This document shows positions 11,864 through 23,655 of a stretch of DNA of 64,000 nt, piece by piece. The notes beneath the pieces are model-generated. The model was not told the DNA's origin and searched no databases. It was given only the letters and a program-made list of their open reading frames with translations. The translations under genes were made by a program, and so were the position numbers. The stretch is from Acorus gramineus (Eukaryota; Streptophyta; Magnoliopsida; Acorales; Acoraceae), in NCBI GenBank assembly GCA_030737835.1, contig JAUJYN010000015.1, positions 1,566,485 through 1,630,484 on the forward strand, read 5' to 3'. Numbering within the stretch: position 1 is the stretch's first letter; the number at the start of each line of letters is the position of its first letter.

Positions 11864-14227
11864 TTGGTGATTGTTCCCCCTAGTTGAATGATTTATCAGT
11901 GTTTTCTTTGGTTTGATAACTGCCTTGGCGTAATTGGAAATGTTTTTTTTTTTTTGGGGTTTTCAGTTTCGATTGGTATTCAGAATCTTCATTTGTTACT
12001 GGTTGGTGGTGGATTAGCTATGGATAATTATAACCCTCTTAGTGTGATAGGGACACCTTGGGTGAGCTTAAGAAGTCTCACCTCCCCATTGGTTATTTTT
12101 TTTCCTTTTATTGAATAGTTGGGTAAGCTTAGCTTAAGTTCACCCCCCTTATTAGCTTCACCACTATATAAACCCTTCAAGTGACTTTATCTCACTCAAA
12201 CCCTCATTTTCTTCTACTCTTTCTCTCTCTTTTGTGGCTGTCTCAGCTGGTCCTTGTTGAGAGGGTTTGGTAGGGGTGTTTGTGAAATTTTTTGGTGGAT
12301 CATTGTTGGGGGAAATGTGTGGGTTGTTCAGGTATGTTGAATAGCTTGTGTATGCTTGTATTAAGTTACTCTCCCTTCCTAACCCTTCCTTCCCCTCTCT
12401 GTTTGCTCTGTTTTTTTGCGGATCAGCTTTGGTTAGTTGTGGAGAAAGTGATTATGGTGATGGGAGACTTGTTTAATGCTTAGAGAGGTATGGCAGATCT
12501 CTGTCTTTTTGAAATCCTTGTAAGACTAGTACCTAGAGTCATATTCAGAGGTTCAGTTATTCATGTTCCATGATCATGCTTATGTCTAGATTCTATGTAT
12601 GAAATTTGGCGATAAAATGTTATCTGTGTTGGAAGTTATAAGCCAATCTCTAAGGACTGTCCAGATTCACGCATGAAATGACCAGCTTCTGAAACTAATT
12701 TATTTCTAGCAGTTAGAGGTTTTCTTCATGGATTATTCTCCTCACATGTGAATGAATGTGTGTAAATTATTTCAGAAATTGTGGACGTGTACTTGGTGCT
12801 GGGGTGAAGAAAGTTCATGGATGTTTGGGGGTAGATGAGTCAGTTCTGGCATGTGTGAGTTTTTATGCTATTATGCAAGCTGTGATCTATATCTGGAGTT
12901 GGTGCCTTGATGATATATTCTTGTTTATGTGTCAGAAGTTATCATATTCAATTTTAGCACCATTGGTTGTAGGATCTAGAAGTTATCGATTTTCTTGCAA
13001 GTTTGTGCTGTGGTGGGAGTGCGTCGTGCTCTTCCCACTCTCACTCTGCTCGCTATCCCACATCAACTCCTAGTGGATTGAGCGAGTGATGATTTAGTAT
13101 TGGTGAGTGGTCCGACCCATGCAATAGAAGTAATAATAGCATGCTTGTTAGGCACTATATTGTATTTTATGCAATGGGATGATACTATAGAGAACTTTTG
13201 GGTTGTATTGCTTGTATATGATGATGGATGTGCTATGTAGGATTAAATACCATGTTTTAAGATCATTTGCACATACTTATTGATATGCTCATTCGAGTTA
13301 GCTATAATTATTGCCTCTACTTGTCCTTACATGTTGTTTGCACGTTTGGTGGGTGCTTAATTATCTCATGCTCATAGTAATAACTTCATACCCTGTTTTT
13401 TTTTTGATAGATGTGTGTATGACTAGTTTTTAAAGTCATAATTAACATTAGGAAGTATGGATAAGAAATAGCTTTCCTCCGCGTCCTCGTGATGCGCCTG
13501 TTGGGAATTCTATGGATTTCAACTAGATAGTTATCGAGTATGGTATAGGTTGATCAGTGTTATCCCCGCGAGTGTGGAGTGTATCACCCTGACGTCATCG
13601 TGCGTTGAAGCTACCCAGCGTCGGAGCTACGATGTGAGGTGCCTCCCCGTGACTGGTACTGTTGTGGGAAGGCTGCCAGGGAGAGGGCTACTTGGGAGAG
13701 GGCTACCGAATGACGTGGAGTGATTGTGGAGTATTTTTTGACAACTTGTTGTGTATTCGTTTTAGTGTTGACTATGTATTATCTTCATTGTGTGGTGGTT
13801 GGCTATTCACTGAGCTTTTAGCTCATCCCTCGTTTTCCTTTGTTTCTCTCCACTGGAGGCAGAGCAGGTCTCGAAGGCAGAGCTCCCATGAGGTGTTTCT
13901 TGGTTGTCTGTGTTACGTCTGTCTTTTGAGATTAGCGAGCGAGGTCATCAGCAGTCTTGTTGTTTTTGTATATATTTCTTTTTGGTGCATGGGAACATGA
14001 TGCATGTATTTCTTTTTACGCCAACACATGACAGTGATTGTATACCCTCTGTCTGTAATGATATTTTTGGTTACAAACTTGTTTATATTATGCTTCTGCT
14101 TCTGCTTCTCAGTCTAGTCTTTGCTTTACCAGTCCTTATATGTGGTTATCTTGTTAGCCTCCTGTATGATATTCTGATATTGCTATTATTGTTACAAACC
14201 GGGGGACAGCCGCTCTGGGGCGTAATA
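11787..14227 (+). mobile_element. Solo LTR of a diverged Gypsy family (D)
   Basis: Starts TGTTAAGTTTGTGTCATT, ends GGGGCGTAATA and is flanked by a perfect 5-bp TSD GTAAA (11782-11786 and 14228-14232). The layout follows the A and B LTRs: a start like theirs, a TATA-like CTATATAAACCC at about 12163, a CGCCTGTTGGGAATTC block near 13495, the conserved hairpin TGAGCT-TTT-AGCTCA at 13811-13825, and a CCGGGGGACAGCCGC tail. The last bases are TA instead of CA, and a (TTA)n run sits near the start, so it is an older copy. Small open frames inside are not genes. Confidence 0.82.
11817..11862. repeat. (TTA)n microsatellite in LTR D
   Basis: About 15 TTA/ATT units shortly after the LTR start; probably expanded after insertion. 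Confidence 0.9.
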
Positions 14228-14232
14228 GTAAA

Positions 14233-14985
14233 GGTCCAAAAGGGGGCAAATATCATGCAACAGAGCACAAGGCCCATACCACAACATAGAAATTAGGGTA
14301 TTGATACACACAGTTTCTTTTGCAGCCCGGGCTGCAATCTCCACTTCAGATTTCCCAAAAAACCACCCTCTCTCCTCCACGTTAGAGCCAGCCACCTCAG
14401 CCACCCTTTTGACGTTTCCCCCAAAATGAAATTTTCGTTTCCCTCCAAAACCACTTTTGGAGAAAAGAAATAAAACATATTTTTTTTTCATTTATTTCAT
14501 TTTTTGCTTTGTTTCAGTGGGACATCACACCTTTTTTGTGCTAAAGCTTCTGAAAAGTGAGTTTGTGCTGCATTTTTGCTCAACATTTGAAATATTGACA
14601 CTAATATCCAGTTCAAAATAGAAAGTAAGTATTTATTTGTTTGTATTTAATTCTTTCACGTGATCCAAGTGAGCATAGCTTTTAATATCTATAAATCTTG
14701 ACATTTTCTTTTGTGGGAATAAATGTTTGTCATTTTTTAATTTTGATATTTGTAAAACAGGGGTTCGTTGCAGGAAAATTTCATGCATGTATTTTATTTT
14801 TAAATTGGTATTTTGTGGATGACATTTATTTAGTGTGTACCATGACACGCACGTTCAATAAGACGAAAGAGTGGCAGAATAATCGAAATAAAAGCATCAA
14901 CTAAAATATATATGTACATACTACATTATCTTAGTGTGTACTTATTTAACGTGTATATCTTTTTAACATAGCATATACTAAGTTA
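14233..14985. other. Unassigned region before the FAR1-like gene
   Basis: AT-rich with short CT-rich parts. A segment at about 14303-14340 (GATACACACAG...TTTTGCAGCCCG) recurs at 40139-40170 in the same orientation. Because it precedes a MULE-type transposase it may be a piece of that transposon's terminal region, but I could not pair it with an opposite end. Confidence 0.35.
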
Positions 14986-15564
14986 ATGTTGTATATACAA
15001 TATACTAAGCTAAATAGATTGTGTATTTTTTTAGTACATGGGTTTGTGCGGGGGCGACGAAATACATACAACAAATGCAAATGTCATTGTGGAAGACAAG
15101 GAAAATGGAGATACGGAACTGAAGGTTTGAATGGAATTCAAGTCAATCGACGAAGCCTTCGAATCCTATAAAGAATATGCTTTCCGTTGTGGGTTCAGCA
15201 TCATTAAAACGGGAAGGAAATACACTGTTGAAGGAGATTTAAAGGCCGTGATATTTGCGTGTTCTAAGGAAGGTAAGCAGAGGAAGAAAGCAACTGAGAG
15301 CGACCCAGTGAAATCTGTGCATCGTCATAAACCAGTTTGTAAGACAAATTGCAAGGCCATAATGCAAATTAAGACGTATGGAGATGGTATGTGGGTGCTG
15401 GACCTGCTCGTTCTTGAACATAATCACGAGGTGGATCCAAAGCTCTCACAATTTCATAAATGTCATCGAGCATTGACCGCATATGCCATGAAACAACTGG
15501 CAATAAATGATGCTGTCGGGGTTCCGCAATGCAAGACATTTGAGCTATCGAAGGAGGGGGATAT

Positions 15565-18500
15565 TGTTGTGCCTGTGTCATTTGGAGCACTCTGTTTGAA
15601 AATTTGGGTACATAATTTTTTTCCTAGAAGTTATGTATTCCTGATTTGGTATTTGGATTTGATTTTGTTAAAATCCAAGATGAAGAGGTTTAAATATGAT
15701 TTTATTATGAGATGTCCAGTTTTGAGTTAGCTTTCGTACAAAAGTGGAATTAGATCAACTGGATTCTTGTAGTAAAAGTTATGGGTATTTTTCCAAGTAT
15801 ACCCCGGGGAGGGAAATTCTGGCAGCAGCCCTGTTCTATGTTTAACTCTAATTTCGGAATAGCTGGAGAGATTATTTGATCTTGGCATAAACATGAAAGT
15901 TGTAGATAATCTTCTTGGTTTTCCATCGGACTTGGAATTGTGCAATTCGGAGCTATATCGAAGAAGTTATGGCTGTTCTAGTGAAGCATGCGCAGAATTT
16001 CTGGTCAAAGGGCGACTTAGTCATTTCATTCCCCTTAGATATTTGTTGCATAAATATCTTCTCTCTCTCTCTCTCCCATGATTTCCACGCCTATTTTTCA
16101 AGCTCTCTCTCCTTCTCTCTTTTCAAACCCCCCCCCCCCAAGTGTTTGATTAAATTCCCCAAAGAGAAGGTGGAGGAGAAAGAAATGGTGAGGGTTGTTC
16201 ATGTGTTGTGTTGTTGTTGTTGTTTGTTCCCCTCTCTCTCAAGCACCTTTACATGGATTCCCCCCCCCCTGATTTGCAGCCATAGGAGGGCTGAGGAGGG
16301 CTGGGGTGGTGGTTGAGGTGGTCGCGGGTGCGTCGAGGGCCCCCGAACCTCCCCCTTTCGTTCCCCCCTCCCAAGGTGAGCTCCTCCCCTTCTTTTCTTG
16401 GTTTTCATGGCTTAAGGGGATGTTAGGGAGGTCATGCATGCTAGGTGGATGGGTTAGGGTGTGTGTGAGGGAAGGGTTAAAATGAGGTTGGGATGGGCTG
16501 GGCGCCCGCTGGGTGCAGTCTGCGCGCGCACAGGCGAGCGCTGGCAGGCCCAGTCGGGCGCGCAGATGCGCGCGGGTGCGTGCGCTTGCGCGTGAGTGCG
16601 CGGGTGCGCGCGGAGTGGGAGCGCGGGTGATGGCGCGACCGGGGGTGCTCGCAGGAGTACGCGCGAGTGCGCGCGCGGGGAGCAGTGCGCCTGGGCATGG
16701 GCCGGGGCACGGGGCTGGGGACCAGTGTTGCGTGCACGTGCTGGGGCATGCGCGGGGTGCTGCGCGAGGGCGCGAGGGCTGGACGCACAGTGCGTGTGGG
16801 CGCGCGCGAGCGTGCGCGCGCGTGCGGCAGCGCGTCTGGGCGCGCGGGCAGGCGCGCGGCAGTGCGCCGAGGGTGCTGGGGCGCGTGCGTATGCGTGCGT
16901 GCGCATGCGGGGGGCCATGCGTGTGGCTGCCCGAGGGTTCGGGTAGGTGTCGGGGCACTCGGACTCGAGTGCGTACGTGCGTGCTCGCATGCGTGCGAGC
17001 CCGTATGCATGCTTGTCCGAGTATGGGGTATTTCTAATGATTTCTATGTGTAAATTGTGTTGTTTCTCACCAGTTGGATGCCCCTACCTTACAGATCTCG
17101 TCGGATGGGATGCGCGAGGTCCCGGGTCGTAAAGGGTGAGTGGTTCGATTCCAATCCCCCCCCCCCCTCTCTAGGGATGCGCTCGACCCGCATAGACGCG
17201 CGTCGCGCATCGATGGGGCCCCCTAGCTAAAATATGTAGATACCATGCATGCATGATAAATATGATATATCCATGCCACCTTAGACTTTGTATGCTAGGG
17301 ATATGCACCCTTATATCATATATAGCGGCCTATGCATGTTTAGTCAACTTGTCCTTTAATTGGAAAGCCCCGACCTATGCATGTTCCCATTTAGTTTAAT
17401 TTGTTTAAATCAAGATGAGATTATGTGATTATATGGTTACAAGTATGCCTTAGAGAATATTGTAACCTTGTGGTTATGATATATGTCTCCCCGCATCTTA
17501 GTTATGCGCCCTGGAGGAATTCTGGAGAATTCATGACATTAGTAGAGTTGCAATCGGTGTCGGCGGATCCATGAGGATCGTATCCGTGTGAGTAGGCTGT
17601 CTTCTCCTTTTGGTTGGATCCGAGGTAGGGACTCCCCGGCGATGGCTGACCTGACAGAGGGCTTCCGTCCGGTACCTCCGATGTGTCGGACAGTACTGGT
17701 AGTTGGAGTGGACTAGGTCGAGGCTACGAGGGTGGGAGAGGCTACCGGGTGGACCAGGGGTGGAGAGCGGTCTAGTATGCCCCAAGAGGCCCATGTCACC
17801 CCCCGAAAAGGGTGAGGGTGAGGGGGGAGGTGGGTTGGCGATGAAACGACCCACTAGAATGTGTTGTTGCTCCCGTGTTAGGGGCTATAATTATTTGAGG
17901 ACAATAGGTGTTGCGTTGCATAGTTTGTGCCATTCACTGAGTGTGTGGCACACCCCTCGCATATTCTTCTCCTCCAGAGTGGTAGTTGTTTCCATGGGGT
18001 TCGCTTTGCGAACATGGAATGTTCACTCCCAAGGTTGTCCGAGTTGAAGAGGCCGGGTTGTAGCTGTCCTGACAGAGGGCTCCCATCCGTAGGTACCACC
18101 GATGCAGTCGGAGGAGTACTGATCGTGGGAGTATACCAGGTAGAGGCTACCTGGAAGAGGGTTAACGAATGATATCGCGAGCGTGGAATCGTTCTCTCCT
18201 TCGTTGGATCCGATGTAGGAACTCCCCGGCGTTGGCTATACCTGTCAGAGGGCTAGGCGGAGGCCACGAGGGTGGGAGAGGCTACCGGTGGACCAGGGGT
18301 GTAGAGAAGTCTAAGTCTCTTCCCAAAGTCCCAAGATGTCTCCTTTCAGGAGTGAGGGTGTGGATGAGGCGAAGACACGTCGCCTCGTGACCCATTCGTT
18401 GTTCGACCGTTCCCATAGTTGTTGGGTCCGGTCTCGTGATCGATGTTGAAGGACATCGTTGGGCGATTGTCTAGATGTAGATGATCCAGTGGTGTTGAGT

Positions 18501-19167
18501 AGACCAGTAAATCCGGGTCTCTTCGACCGACGGTATGGTCTCTGGACCAGTAAATTCGGGTCTCTTCGACCGACGGTATGGTCTCTCCCCATAAGTCCCA
18601 AAAGACTCCCTCCGGGAGTGAGGGTGGGGGTGAGGTTGGTCGCGCCGCCGTGTGACCCAGTTATCCATGGGTTTCTACCCATGTTTTCCTTGAAAGGAAA
18701 TTGATTATGTTTTGAACTGTAGAATGGTGATTGGTTTCCACCACTCACTGAGCTTGTAGCTCACCCCTCGCATACTGTTTCTTTTCAGGGGCAGTGTTGG
18801 GCGTGGAGCTGGAGCTTCCTGTGGCGTGGTCTTATGGGCGTGGAGCGTTCTGCCGGCGGGTGGCGTGTGCGAGGCTGTCAGCATTCCTAAAGTCATGTTA
18901 TGCTTTGTAAATCGTGCATGTGGCACAGGTTGTATTTTCTTTGGTCTAGACTTGGCTTTCACAGGACATTGATTGTGTATTCAGGTCTGTAATAATGTTT
19001 TTGATTTACAGACATTGTTATATATTATGCTTCCGCTTTTCAGTCAGTTATCATTATCTTTCTTTGCCGCCTTGTGTATTGTTGTTGGTGTCCTTATTGA
19101 CCTCAGGTATTGATAGCTGATATTTATTATTGCCACGTCTCGGGGACGGCCGCCCTAGGGCGTGACA
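15565..19167 (+). mobile_element. Solo LTR of Gypsy family B (3.6 kb) inside the FAR1-like gene
   Basis: Starts TGTTGTGCCTGTGTCATT and ends CCCTAGGGCGTGACA. Flanks are GGGATAT (15558-15564) and AGGATAT (19168-19174): six of seven bases match, while the usual 5-bp reading does not match. It holds the conserved LTR hairpin twice (17941-17953 and 18749-18763), G-rich repeats and a GC-rich block at about 16450-17000. The split gene reads on across it (SKEGD to MINFH), which confirms a simple insertion. Same family as 21626-36060 and the fragment at 20127-21450. Confidence 0.85.
16450..17000. repeat. GC-rich alternating block in LTR B
   Basis: About 550 bp of GTGCGCGC/GGGCGCGC-like sequence with long spurious frames on both strands. 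The same block recurs at about 22560-23060 in the second family-B LTR. Confidence 0.75.
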
Positions 19168-20126
19168 AGGATATGATCAACTTCCATTCACATAAAGGGA
19201 TTGTCATAATTTTCTCAGTAAAGTAAGACGTATCGAGCTTGGGGAAGGCAATGCGGAAGCACTCCTTCAATATTTTAGCATGCAGCAAGAAATAAATTCT
19301 AGCTTTTTTTATAGGATTGATTTGGATAGCGATGGTCGTTTAAAGAGTTATTTTTGGGCAGATGCAAGATGTAGGGCTGCATATCAGTATTTTGGTGATG
19401 TGATCTCATTTGACACGACGTATTTGACAAACAAATACGCAATACCATTTGCCCCATTTGTTGGCGTAAACCACCATGGACATTCCATTTTGTTAGGTTG
19501 TGGCTTGCTAGCCAATGAGACGATAGAGACATACATATGTCTTTTCAAGGCTTGGTTGGCGTGCATGGGGAACTGTCCCCCTCAAGCGATAATCATTGAC
19601 CAATGCAGATGCATCTGGGGAGCCGTTGAAAAAGTGTTTCCTCATTCAAGACGTCTTTGTCTTTGGCATATCTTGAAAAAAGTTTATGAAAAACTTGGCA
19701 TGGTACGTATACTATTATTATCAATTTATCGACTTATAATATATATCTTCTAGAGCTTTCGTAAATTATTCATTGTGCAGCCAATCCATGTTTCACATAG
19801 TGTATGTCCTTCCTAAAGCGTATACTTCTTTATAATAGCGTATACTTTTGTAAATGCACACATACGTGTTTATCATAGCACATACCTTTTTATCATAGCG
19901 TATACCGTTGTGTCATAGTATATACTTTAATAAGTTCAATTTGTGAATCTAGGGGAAGGATTACAAGTCTTTCAAAGATCAACTTATGAATCTAGTTTAT
20001 GATTGCCTCACCGTAAATGAATTCGAGGAGAGATAGGATAAAGTGATAGATGTATATGGTCTTCAAGAAAATACATGGTTGTCTTCTTTGTACGAGGACC
20101 GAGAACGTTGGATTCCAGTTTACATT

Positions 20127-21450
20127 TGTCACACCCCAGGGCGGCCGTCCCCGAGACGTGGCAATAATGAAATATCAGCTATCAATACCTGAGGTCAATA
20201 AAGACTCCAACAACAACACACAAGGTGGCAAAGCAAGGATAATGATAACTGACTGAAAAGCGGAAGCATAATATATAAACAATGTCTGTAAACCAAAAAC
20301 ATTATTACAGACTCGAATACACAATCACTGTCCTGTGAGAGCCAAGTCTAGACCAAATAAAATACAACCTGTGCCACATGCACGATTTACAATACATAAA
20401 ATGACTCTAGGACTGCTGATAGCCTCGCACTTGCCACCCGCCGGAAAAATGCTCCATGCCCATAAGACCACGCCAAAGGAAAGCTCCAGCTCCACGCCCA
20501 ACACTGCCCCTGAAAAGAAACAGTATGCGAGGGGTGAGCTACAAGCTCAGTGAGTGGCTGGAAACCAATCACCATACAACAGTTCAATACATAGACAATT
20601 TCCTTTCAAGGTAAACATGGGTGGGAACCCATGGATAACAGGGTCACGCGGCGGCGCGACCAACCTTACCCTCACCCTCACTCCCAGAGGGAGACTCTTG
20701 GGACTTTTGGGGAGAGACCATACCGTTGGTCGAGGAGACCCGGGATTACTGGTCCATACAACACTACTGGATCACCAACCTCACCCTCACCCTCACTCCT
20801 GGAGGGAGACTCTTGGGACTTTTGGGGAGAGACCATACCGTTGGTCGAGGAGACCCAGGATTACTGGTCTACGCAACACTACTGGATCATCTACATCGAG
20901 ATAACTGCCCAACGATGTCTTTAAATATCGATACGAGACCGGACCCAACAACTATGGGAACTGACGAACAATGAATGGGTCACGAGGCGACGTGTCTTCA
21001 CCTCATCCTCACCCTCACTCCTGGAGGGAGACTCTTGGGACTTTTGGAAGAGACTTAGACTGCTCTACACCCTTGGTCCACCGGTAGCCCTTTCCCCGGG
21101 TAGTCACTACCTGGTATACTCCCACGATCAGTACGCTTCCGAATGCCTCAGTGGTACCTACGGATGGGAGCCCATTATCAGGACAGCTTTTCCAACACCG
21201 GGAAGTTCCTACATCGGATCCAACGAAGGGGAGAACGATTCCACGCTTGCAATATCATTCGTTAACCCTCTCCCGGGTAGCCTCTACCTGGTACACTCCC
21301 ACGATCAGTACGCTCCTGAACGCATCGGTGGTACCTACGGATAGGAGCCCTCTGTCAGGACAGCTACAACCCGGGCCTCTTCAACACAGATGACATTGGG
21401 AGTAAACATTCCATGTTCGCAAAGTGAACCCAATGGAAAAACACTACACT
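20127..21450 (-). mobile_element. Truncated family-B LTR, reverse orientation
   Basis: Starts TGTCACACCCCAGGGCGGCC, the reverse complement of the B-LTR 3' end, directly after the broken FAR1-like exon (left flank ACATT). It follows the B LTR backwards through the hairpin (20535-20549) and the GGGTGAGGG repeats to about the GCGAACATGGAATG block at 21415-21430. Beyond about 21450 the similarity ends. Its 5' part and the matching right-hand TSD are missing, so a deletion removed them together with the end of the FAR1-like gene. Confidence 0.75.
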
Positions 21451-21531
21451 CGATAATCACATATCGATGATAGCGAACACTATTGTACTCCCACACGGTT
21501 GTGTCGCTCGGACACAGGGGGGTGTCACGCC

Positions 21532-21625
21532 CCAACTACCGGCTTAACAATCCGATAAGATAATGAATTCTCCTGAATTCCAAGCGAGTGCATCGCTCGG
21601 ATGCACGGGGCGATTACATCGCTAG
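21532..21625 (-). mobile_element. LTR fragment C, left piece (reverse orientation)
   Basis: Starts TGTCACGCCCCAACTACC, which resembles the reversed 3' end of the Gypsy LTRs nearby, and includes a GAATTC-CT-GAATTC-like block also conserved in those LTRs. It is cut at GCTAG by the family-B LTR and continues at 36061. Two short hairpins are present or adjacent: GTGCATC-GCTCG-GATGCAC here and TGTGTC-GCTCG-GACACA just before 21532. Confidence 0.55.
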
Positions 21626-22559
21626 TGTTGTGCCTGTATCATTTGGAGCACTTTGATTGAAAATTTGGGTACATAATTTTTTTTCCTAGAAGTTATGTAT
21701 TCCTGATTTGGTATTTGGATTTGATTTTGTTAAAATCCAAGATGAAGAGGTTTAAATATGATTTTATCATGAGATGTCAAGTTTTTAGTTAGCTTTCGTA
21801 CAGAAGTTGAATTAGATCAACTGGATTCTTGTAGTAAAAGTTATGGGTATTTTTCCAAGTATACCCCGGGGAGGGAAATTCTGGCAGCAGCCCTGCTCTA
21901 TGTTTAGATCTAATTTCGGAATAGCTGGAGAGCTTATTTGATCTTGGCAGGAACATGAAAGTTGTAGATAATCTTCTTGGCTTTCCAACGGACTTGGAAT
22001 TGTGCAATTCGGAGCTATATTGAGGAAGTTATGGCTGTTTCAGTGAAGCATGCGCAGAATTTCTAGTCAAAGGGTGACTAGGTCTTTTCATTCCCTCTTT
22101 AGATATTTGTGTGATAAATATCTTCTCTCTCTCTCCCTCTCACTCCCACGTCTACCTTATTCAAGCCCTCTCTCTTCCTCCCTCACAAGCCCCCATGGTG
22201 TTTGTTTAAATGTCCCAAAGAGAAGAGAAGGAAAAGGTGCATGTGCAAGTGAATCTTTGTGTAAGTATTGTTATTGTTGCTTGTCTTCTCTCCTCTCAAG
22301 CTCCCCCTCATGATCCTTCCCCCCTGATTTTCAGCCAAGGAGGAGGCTGAGGAGAGGCTGAGGAGGTGGTGGTAGTGGTGGTGGCGGTTGAGGTGGTCAC
22401 GGGTGCGTCGAGGGCTTCCCCCCTTTCATTTCCCCTCCAAAGGTGAGCCTTTCCCCTCCTTTTCTTGATTTTTATGGCTTAGGGTTGGTTGGGAGGGTCA
22501 TGCATGTTGGGTAGATGTGTTAGGGTGTGTGTGAGGGGTTGGGAAGGGTTAAAATGAGG

Positions 22560-23060
22560 TTGGGATGGGCTGGACGCGCGTTAGCAGGCGCAGTCGGGCT
22601 CGCAGACGTGAGCGGGTGCGCGCGGAGTGGGTGCGCGGGTGCGCGGGGGTGCTGGCGTGAGCGGGAGTGTGCGTGGGAGTGCGCGCGGGCGTGTGCGCGA
22701 GCGTGCGCGCGCGCGGGGCAGTGCGCCTGGGCGCGGGCTGGGGACCAGTGCGCGCGCGTGTGTGCGCGTGTGTGTGCGTGCTGGGGCGTGCGCGGGGTGC
22801 TGCGCGAGGGCTGGATGCGCAGTGCGCGGAGTGCTGCGCGAGGGTGCGAGGGCTGGACGCGCAGTGCGCGCGGGCGCGCGCGAGCGTGCGCGCGCGTGCG
22901 GCAGCGCGTCTGGGCGCGCGGGCAGGCGCGCGACAGTGCGCCGATGGTGCTGGGGTGCGTGCGTGCGCGTGTGGGGGGCCATGCGTGTGGCTGCCCGAGG
23001 GTTCGGGTAGGTGTCGGGGCACTCGGACTCGCGTGCGTACGTGCGTGCTCGCATGCGTGC
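22560..23060. repeat. GC-rich alternating block in second LTR B
   Basis: Same kind of GTGCGCGC-rich sequence as at 16450-17000, with partial duplication of a GCGCAGTGCGCG-containing segment. Non-coding. Confidence 0.75.
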
Positions 23061-23655
23061 GAGCCCGTATGCATGCTTGTCCGAGTATTGGGTATTTCTA
23101 ATGATTTCTATGTGTAAATTGTGTTGTTTCTCACCAGTTGGATGCCCCTACCTTGTAGATCTCGTCGGATGGGATGCGCGAGGTCCTGGGTCGTAAGGTG
23201 AGTGGTTCGATTCCAATCCCCCCCCTCTCTAGGGATGCACTCGACCCGCGTAGACGCGCGTCGCGCATTGATGGGGCCCCCTAACTATTATGTAGATATT
23301 TTGCATGCTAGGGATATACGTCCATGTATCGTGTATAGAGGCCCGTACATGCCTGGACACCATGTTCTGTACTTAAAAGCCTTGATCTATGCATGTTTTG
23401 CTATGATATAACCATGCCACATTAGACCTTGTATGCTAGGGAAGTGCATCCTGACACCATGTTTCATGCTAGGAAAGCCTTGACCTATGCATGTTCCCAT
23501 TTAGTTTAATTTATTTAAATGAAGATGGGATTATGTGATTATATTATTGTAAGCATGCCTTAGAGAATATTATAACCTTGTGGTTATAATATAGGTTTCC
23601 CCGCATCTTAGTTATGCGCCCTGGAGGAATTCTTGAGAATTCATGACATTAGAAA

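Larger units (their letters stand above)
15030..20126 (+). pseudogene. FAR1/FHY3-type MULE transposase gene, split and truncated
   Basis: A Mutator-derived transposase related to the plant FAR1/FHY3 family. The N-terminal FAR1 DNA-binding domain reads from 15131 (MEFKSIDEAFESYKEYAFR, later VLEHNHEVDPKL). A solo LTR (15565-19167) interrupts it after SKEGD, and the frame resumes with MINFHSHKG at 19173. A frameshift at about 19200-19225 leads to IELGEGNAEALLQYF and the MULE domain (FDTTYLTNKYAIPFAPFVGV, then CPPQAIIIDQ and VFPHSRRLCLWHI to about 19700). After an intron, an exon at about 19953-20126 has a TAG inside (EER then stop). A TGA also precedes the MEF start where relatives have Gly. The 3' part is cut by another LTR at 20127 and is not found again in the window. 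It is inactive. Confidence 0.85.

Noticed and set aside
11888..14296. Several open frames of 60-130 codons between 11.9 and 14.3 kb
   Set aside because: They all lie in a solo LTR with a perfect TSD and show no conserved domain.
18705..21500. Short open frames with repeated TLTPGG-like peptides
   Set aside because: Translations of LTR-B repeat units in either orientation; no gene structure.
16239..23117. Similar Ala/Arg/His-rich frames in the family-B LTRs
   Set aside because: Same GC-rich artefact, open in most of the six frames and inside solo LTRs.
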